Origin: CAYVQE01 sp964633205
GTDB lineage: Bacteria > Myxococcota > B64-G9
Direction: 5' to 3'
DNA: 36,212 bases
Assembly (NCBI GenBank): GCA_964633205.1
Contig: CAZWFN010000055.1
Coordinates: forward strand, 1 to 36,212
Below the pieces are notes generated by a model. It was not told the origin of the DNA. It did not search any database and saw only the letters and a list, made by a program, of their open reading frames with translations. Both the position numbers and the translations under genes were made by a program. This document shows, one piece after another, positions 32,989-36,212 of this stretch (its first letter is position 1; each line of letters begins with the position of its first letter).

Positions 32989-33930
32989 CTAGAGCGCCAG
33001 ACCCTCGCGCCGTTCGAGCTTGCGGTACTCCTCGGCCACCCGGCGTTCGATTTCGGCCAGGGTGGCCTCGTCCAGATGGCGGAAGCGGCCCTGCGGCTTG
33101 GTGTACTGCTCGAGCGGCTTGAGCTCCGGGGTCCGGTGTGTCAGCCGCAGCACCCCGCGCTCGATTTCGTATAGCGGGAAGACCCCGGTCTGCACGGCCA
33201 GCCGACCGATCTGGACCGCCATTTCCGGTTTCATGCGCCAGCCGGTGGGGCAGCAGGAGTAGACGTGCAGGTAAGCCGGTCCGCGAATGCGGGCGGCCTT
33301 TTCCACCTTGGCGGCCAGATCGAAGGGGTAGCTCGGACTGCAGGTGGCCACGTAGGGGATGGCATGGGCGGCCATGATCATCGGTACGTTCTTTTTCCAG
33401 GTCTGTTGACCGATGCTCAGCGAGCCGGACGGCGAGGTGGTGGTCGCCGCCCCGTAGGGGGTCGACGAGGAGCGCTGGATGCCGGTGTTCATGTAGGCTT
33501 CGTTGTCGTAGCAGATGTAGATCATGTCGTGGCCGCGCTCGACCGCGCCGCTGAGCGCCTGCAGGCCGATGTCGGCGGTGGCGCCGTCGCCGCCCATGCC
33601 GACGATGTTGAGCCGCCGGCGCGGCAGCCTGCCCTTCTTCATCAGGATGTCCAGCCCGGCCTCGAGCCCCGAGGCCACCGCCGCCGCGTTCTCGAAGGCG
33701 ACGTGGATCCAGGGGATGGTCCAGGCGGTGTCCGGGTAGGACGAGGAGATGATCTCCATGCAGCCGGTGGCCGAGGCCACCATGGTGTTGCGGCCCAGGA
33801 TGCTGTGGATCATGCGCACCGCCAGCGCCTCGGCGCAGCCCTGGCAGGCGCGGTGGCCGCTGACGAAGGGCTGCTCGGTGGGCAGCAGGCGGGCGGCGAA
33901 TACGTCGATCGGGGCCAGTTGGGTCGCCAT
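32989..33930 (-). CDS. porB: Pyruvate:ferredoxin oxidoreductase beta subunit
   Basis: 313 residues from ATG 33930, preceded by GGAGTGAG inside the end of porA. It binds thiamine diphosphate (GDGATADIGLQALSGA ... NEAYMNTG) and a [4Fe-4S] cluster through C29 and C32 (ACQGC), C57 (ATGCMEI) and a C-terminal Cys in YSCCPTGWR. The sequence after C57 (SSYPDTAWTIPWIHVAFENAAAVASG) is typical of the pyruvate enzyme rather than of 2-oxoglutarate or 2-oxoisovalerate forms. With the other three subunits it oxidises pyruvate and CoA to acetyl-CoA and CO2 and passes two electrons to ferredoxin; the enzyme is oxygen-sensitive. Gene order here is G-D-A-B, as in Thermotoga. Confidence 0.94.
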   Translation of the reverse strand: MATQLAPIDVFAARLLPTEQPFVSGHRACQGCAEALAVRMIHSILGRNTMVASATGCMEIISSSYPDTAWTIPWIHVAFENAAAVASGLEAGLDILMKKGRLPRRRLNIVGMGGDGATADIGLQALSGAVERGHDMIYICYDNEAYMNTGIQRSSSTPYGAATTTSPSGSLSIGQQTWKKNVPMIMAAHAIPYVATCSPSYPFDLAAKVEKAARIRGPAYLHVYSCCPTGWRMKPEMAVQIGRLAVQTGVFPLYEIERGVLRLTHRTPELKPLEQYTKPQGRFRHLDEATLAEIERRVAEEYRKLERREGLAL

Positions 33931-33935
33931 GGTTC

Positions 33936-35111
33936 TCACTCCCTCAAGCCGACGAAGCGGGGCGCGGGCGCGCTGCCGCGCTCGGCCGCCGCGAACAGGT
34001 CGTCGAAGATGCCGTCGAAGTGCGCCACCGACATGTCCCGGCCGCCGAGGCCGGCCACGAACTCCACCACCAGCGGCCGCTGGTCGCGACTGTAGAAGGC
34101 TGATTTGACCTCGGAGGCCACCGGGCCCACCGGTCCGCCGAAGGACACCGCCCGGTCCATCACGCCCAGCACCGGTTTGTCGCCGACGGCCTCGAACAGG
34201 CGCGCGAAGGGGAAGGGCCGCCACAGGCGCAGCCGGATCAGGCCCACCTTCTGGCCCCGTTCACGGCGCGCATCGACCGCCTCCATGGCGGTCTCGCCCA
34301 GCGCGCCCATGGTCAGCAGCAGCACCTCGGCGTCCTCGGCCCGGTAGGTCTCGACCGGTTTGTAATGGCGGCCGAATTGCTCGCCGAAGGCGTCCAGGGT
34401 CTCGACGATGGGCTGGTAGGCATCGACCAGCAGGCGTTGTTGCACGTACTTGGTCTCGGTGTAGATGTCGGGGATGCCCACCGGGCCCATCGACACCGGC
34501 GCGTCGACGTCCAGCCGCTGCAATGGCTCGAAGGCCGGCAGGAAGGCCTGGACGCGCTCGCGCTCCGGCAGCACCACCGGCTCGATGGTGTGCGACAGGA
34601 TGAAGCCGTCGAAGTTGACGATGGTGGGCAGCGAGACCCGCTTGTCTTCGGCCAGCCGGAAAGCCCAGATGGTCAGGTCGAGCGCCTCCTGGGCGTTCTC
34701 GGCAAAGATCTGCACCCAGCCGATGTCGCGCTCGGTCATGATGTCCGAATGGTCGTTCCAGATGCTGATCGGGCCCGACAGGCTGCGGTTGGCCACCGAC
34801 ATCACGATCGGCAGCCGCATGGCCGAGGCGATGAACAGGATCTCGTGCATCAGCGCCAGGCCCTGCGAGGCGGTGGCGGTGTAGGTCCGGGCCCCCACGG
34901 CCGAGGTGCCGCAGCAGACCGACATGGCCGAGTGCTCCGACTCGACGGGCACGAACGAGGCGTTCAGCTCACCGTCGGCCACCATCTCGGACAAGTGCTC
35001 GACGATGTGCGTCTGGGGCGTGATCGGGTAGGCGGCCACGATGTCGGCATCGCACAGGCCGACGGCCTCGGCGATGGCGATGGACGCCTCCATGCCGACT
35101 CGTTTTTCCAT
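33936..35111 (-). CDS. porA: Pyruvate:ferredoxin oxidoreductase alpha subunit
   Basis: 391 residues from ATG 35111, which shares one base with the porD stop (TGATG) and has GGAGGAG upstream; the longer frame to 35288 runs through porD. Signatures of the PorA family: AAYPITPQTHIVEHLSE at the N-terminus (pyrimidine-binding domain I), VESEHSAMSVCCG, ASQGLALMHE, and ANRSLSGPISIWNDHSDIM followed by RDIGWVQIFAENAQEALD, which is the pyruvate-type pattern. Domain II with the C-terminal transketolase-like fold ends with the FVAGLGGRDMS segment. Length is normal for the four-subunit form. It ends five bases before porB. Confidence 0.94.
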   Translation of the reverse strand: MEKRVGMEASIAIAEAVGLCDADIVAAYPITPQTHIVEHLSEMVADGELNASFVPVESEHSAMSVCCGTSAVGARTYTATASQGLALMHEILFIASAMRLPIVMSVANRSLSGPISIWNDHSDIMTERDIGWVQIFAENAQEALDLTIWAFRLAEDKRVSLPTIVNFDGFILSHTIEPVVLPERERVQAFLPAFEPLQRLDVDAPVSMGPVGIPDIYTETKYVQQRLLVDAYQPIVETLDAFGEQFGRHYKPVETYRAEDAEVLLLTMGALGETAMEAVDARRERGQKVGLIRLRLWRPFPFARLFEAVGDKPVLGVMDRAVSFGGPVGPVASEVKSAFYSRDQRPLVVEFVAGLGGRDMSVAHFDGIFDDLFAAAERGSAPAPRFVGLRE

Positions 35112-35404
35112 CACTCCTCCTCGTCCTGCATCGCGATGCAGCCGGTCGGGCATTCCTGCGGGCAGATGCCGCAGCCCTTGCAGTAGTCGAGGTCGGCGGC
35201 CGGATAGCCGTCGGCCTGGAAGGTGATGCAGCCCTCGGGGCAGTAGATGACGCACAGCCCGCACTGGATGCACAGCTCGTTGTTCCACACCGGCCGCGCG
35301 GACCGCCAGTCACCGGTGCGGGTGGCGCGGGCGCTGCCGGGTATGGTCACCGCGGCGCCCACCGCCAGCTCTTCCCACTTCGGCTTGCCGCTCTGTGGCT
35401 TCAC
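35111..35404 (-). CDS. porD: Pyruvate:ferredoxin oxidoreductase delta subunit (2[4Fe-4S] ferredoxin)
   Basis: 97 residues from GTG 35404, with GGAGGAG upstream. Two classical [4Fe-4S] motifs are complete: CIQCGLCVIYCPEGC and CKGCGICPQECPTGC. The N-terminal WEELAVGA segment and Pro/Trp (WRSARPVWNNELC) before the first cluster are normal for PorD. It carries electrons from the porB cluster to external ferredoxin, or here possibly to the NuoF module. It lies 12 bases behind porG and overlaps the start of porA by one base. Confidence 0.92.
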   Translation of the reverse strand: MKPQSGKPKWEELAVGAAVTIPGSARATRTGDWRSARPVWNNELCIQCGLCVIYCPEGCITFQADGYPAADLDYCKGCGICPQECPTGCIAMQDEEE

Positions 35405-35416
35405 GGCTCCTCCTGC

Positions 35417-35971
35417 TCACACGGCGTCGGCCACCGTGGCCTCCTGCTGGGCCCGGCGGAACGCGTTGATGTTCTTGGCGGCCAGCCGACCGAAACGCTG
35501 CTCGAGCTGCTGCTCGAGCTTGTCGGTCGGCACCATCGGGTCGGCGGCCAGGGCCGCGCCCAACATGGTGGTGTTGGTGATCACCCGGCCGATCTCTTCG
35601 CGGGCGATGTGGTTGGCGTCGAGCACGGCCAGCCGGCTCTTGTAGCCGAATGCCTCGCGGATCTGCTCGACCGAGCGCGAGCTGTTGATGACCAACACGC
35701 CGCCCGGCTGCAGACCGCGGTCCACCTCGACCAGCTCCAGCAAGGAGGGGTCGAGCACGATGACCAGGCTGGGCTCCTGGATGGCGGTGCGGTTGCGGAT
35801 GCGCTTCTCATCCACCCGGGCGTAGGCGATCACCGGCGCGCCACGGCGCTCGGGACCGAAGCTCGGGAAAGCCTGGGCGTGCTTGCCGTCGGCGATGGCC
35901 GCCTGGGCCAGCAGCTCGGCCGAGGTGACCGCACCCTGACCGCCGCGACCGTGAAATCTGACTTCGTGCAT
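35417..35971 (-). CDS. porG: Pyruvate:ferredoxin oxidoreductase gamma subunit
   Basis: 184 residues from ATG 35971, GGAG five bases upstream. The start MHEVRFHGRGGQGAVTSAELLA is the Gly-rich signature of the POR/KOR gamma domain (domain III), and SFGPERRGAPVIAYARVDEKRI is its usual second block; this domain helps bind coenzyme A. It is the first gene of the seven-gene leftward operon. A promoter-like element lies at 36036-36062, and a palindrome sits at the predicted transcript start. Confidence 0.93.
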   Translation of the reverse strand: MHEVRFHGRGGQGAVTSAELLAQAAIADGKHAQAFPSFGPERRGAPVIAYARVDEKRIRNRTAIQEPSLVIVLDPSLLELVEVDRGLQPGGVLVINSSRSVEQIREAFGYKSRLAVLDANHIAREEIGRVITNTTMLGAALAADPMVPTDKLEQQLEQRFGRLAAKNINAFRRAQQEATVADAV

Positions 35972-36015
35972 GTGGACTCCTTTGGCTGAAACACCGGCTG
36001 CGGGCGGGAACGATC

Positions 36016-36062
36016 GGGGCCTCACCCGGGGCCCCTTTACAATCGGCCCCCGGCGCTGTCAA
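36016..36062 (-). promoter_or_regulatory. Promoter of the por-nuo operon with adjacent inverted repeat
   Basis: Reading leftward: TTGACA (plus 36057-36062), a 15-base spacer, and TGTAAA (36036-36041). The spacer is short, so this is tentative. Directly downstream is the inverted repeat GGGGCC-N8-GGCCCC (36016-36035), which overlaps the predicted start near 36029 and might be an operator or a 5' hairpin. The leader to ATG 35971 is about 58 bases. I see nothing else in the final 150 bases. Confidence 0.5.
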
Positions 36063-36212
36063 GGGAGAAATCCGGCCACCTTCCCGTAGCGTAGCGGTCG
36101 GGCGGCAAGCCCGCGGCTGCCCGCTCGCCCGCAGACGAGAATCTCCCGGCACGATCTGGCTGATTTCCCAGATCGGCCGTGAGGTCAAGGAAGCAAGGCG
36201 TTTTCGAGCGGA

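Overview
The window is high-GC DNA from a Gram-negative bacterium, most likely a deltaproteobacterial or Myxococcota/Bradymonadota-like lineage. This is inferred from protein style, not from any marker gene: many Cys-rich lipoproteins, multi-ASH (choice-of-anchor D) plus vWA proteins, FadL porins, sigma-54 promoters, and a strictly anaerobic-type pyruvate:ferredoxin oxidoreductase. I found no tRNA, rRNA, CRISPR array, transposase or phage gene.

Layout. 117-1816 (+): two overlapping exported proteins of unknown function. 1792-3057 (-): an anti-sigma factor and its ECF sigma factor, divergent from 3258-6284 (+), a long S41/PDZ carboxyl-terminal protease. 6321-8603 (-): a class I aminotransferase and an M23 lipoprotein peptidase. 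8913-15576 (+): two tandem giant ASH-repeat/vWA proteins behind a good sigma-54 promoter. 15705-17504 (+): a Memo-AMMECR1 fusion with a lipoprotein-type signal. 17515-21440 (-): a Cys-rich lipoprotein followed by two FadL-type outer-membrane channels. 21690-24056 (-): an orphan soluble PAS/GAF histidine kinase. 24221-27521 (+): a small lipoprotein, a glycerol-1-phosphate dehydrogenase homologue, a DedA membrane protein and a small histidine kinase, tightly packed. 27529-28326 (-): phosphatidylserine synthase behind a second sigma-54-like promoter. 28633-29820 (+): a decayed third ASH/vWA gene with two internal deletions. 29828-35971 (-): a seven-gene operon, porG-porD-porA-porB-nuoE-nuoF-hoxU-like.

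How the genes work together. The last operon combines a complete four-subunit pyruvate:ferredoxin oxidoreductase with an NADH-binding diaphorase module (NuoE/NuoF plus a short HoxU/NuoG-like subunit) and no hydrogenase or membrane subunit. It reads as a route for passing electrons from 2-oxoacid oxidation to NAD+, or the reverse. The middle of the window is dominated by envelope functions: surface lipoproteins, FadL channels, proteases and phospholipid-related enzymes.

The most notable points are the por-nuo operon with its unusual HoxU-like subunit that lacks the His-Cys3 cluster motif; the apparently exported Memo-AMMECR1 fusion; the ASH/vWA family (two tandem copies with near-identical vWA coding sequence and one broken copy); and two well-matched sigma-54 promoters in intergenic DNA.
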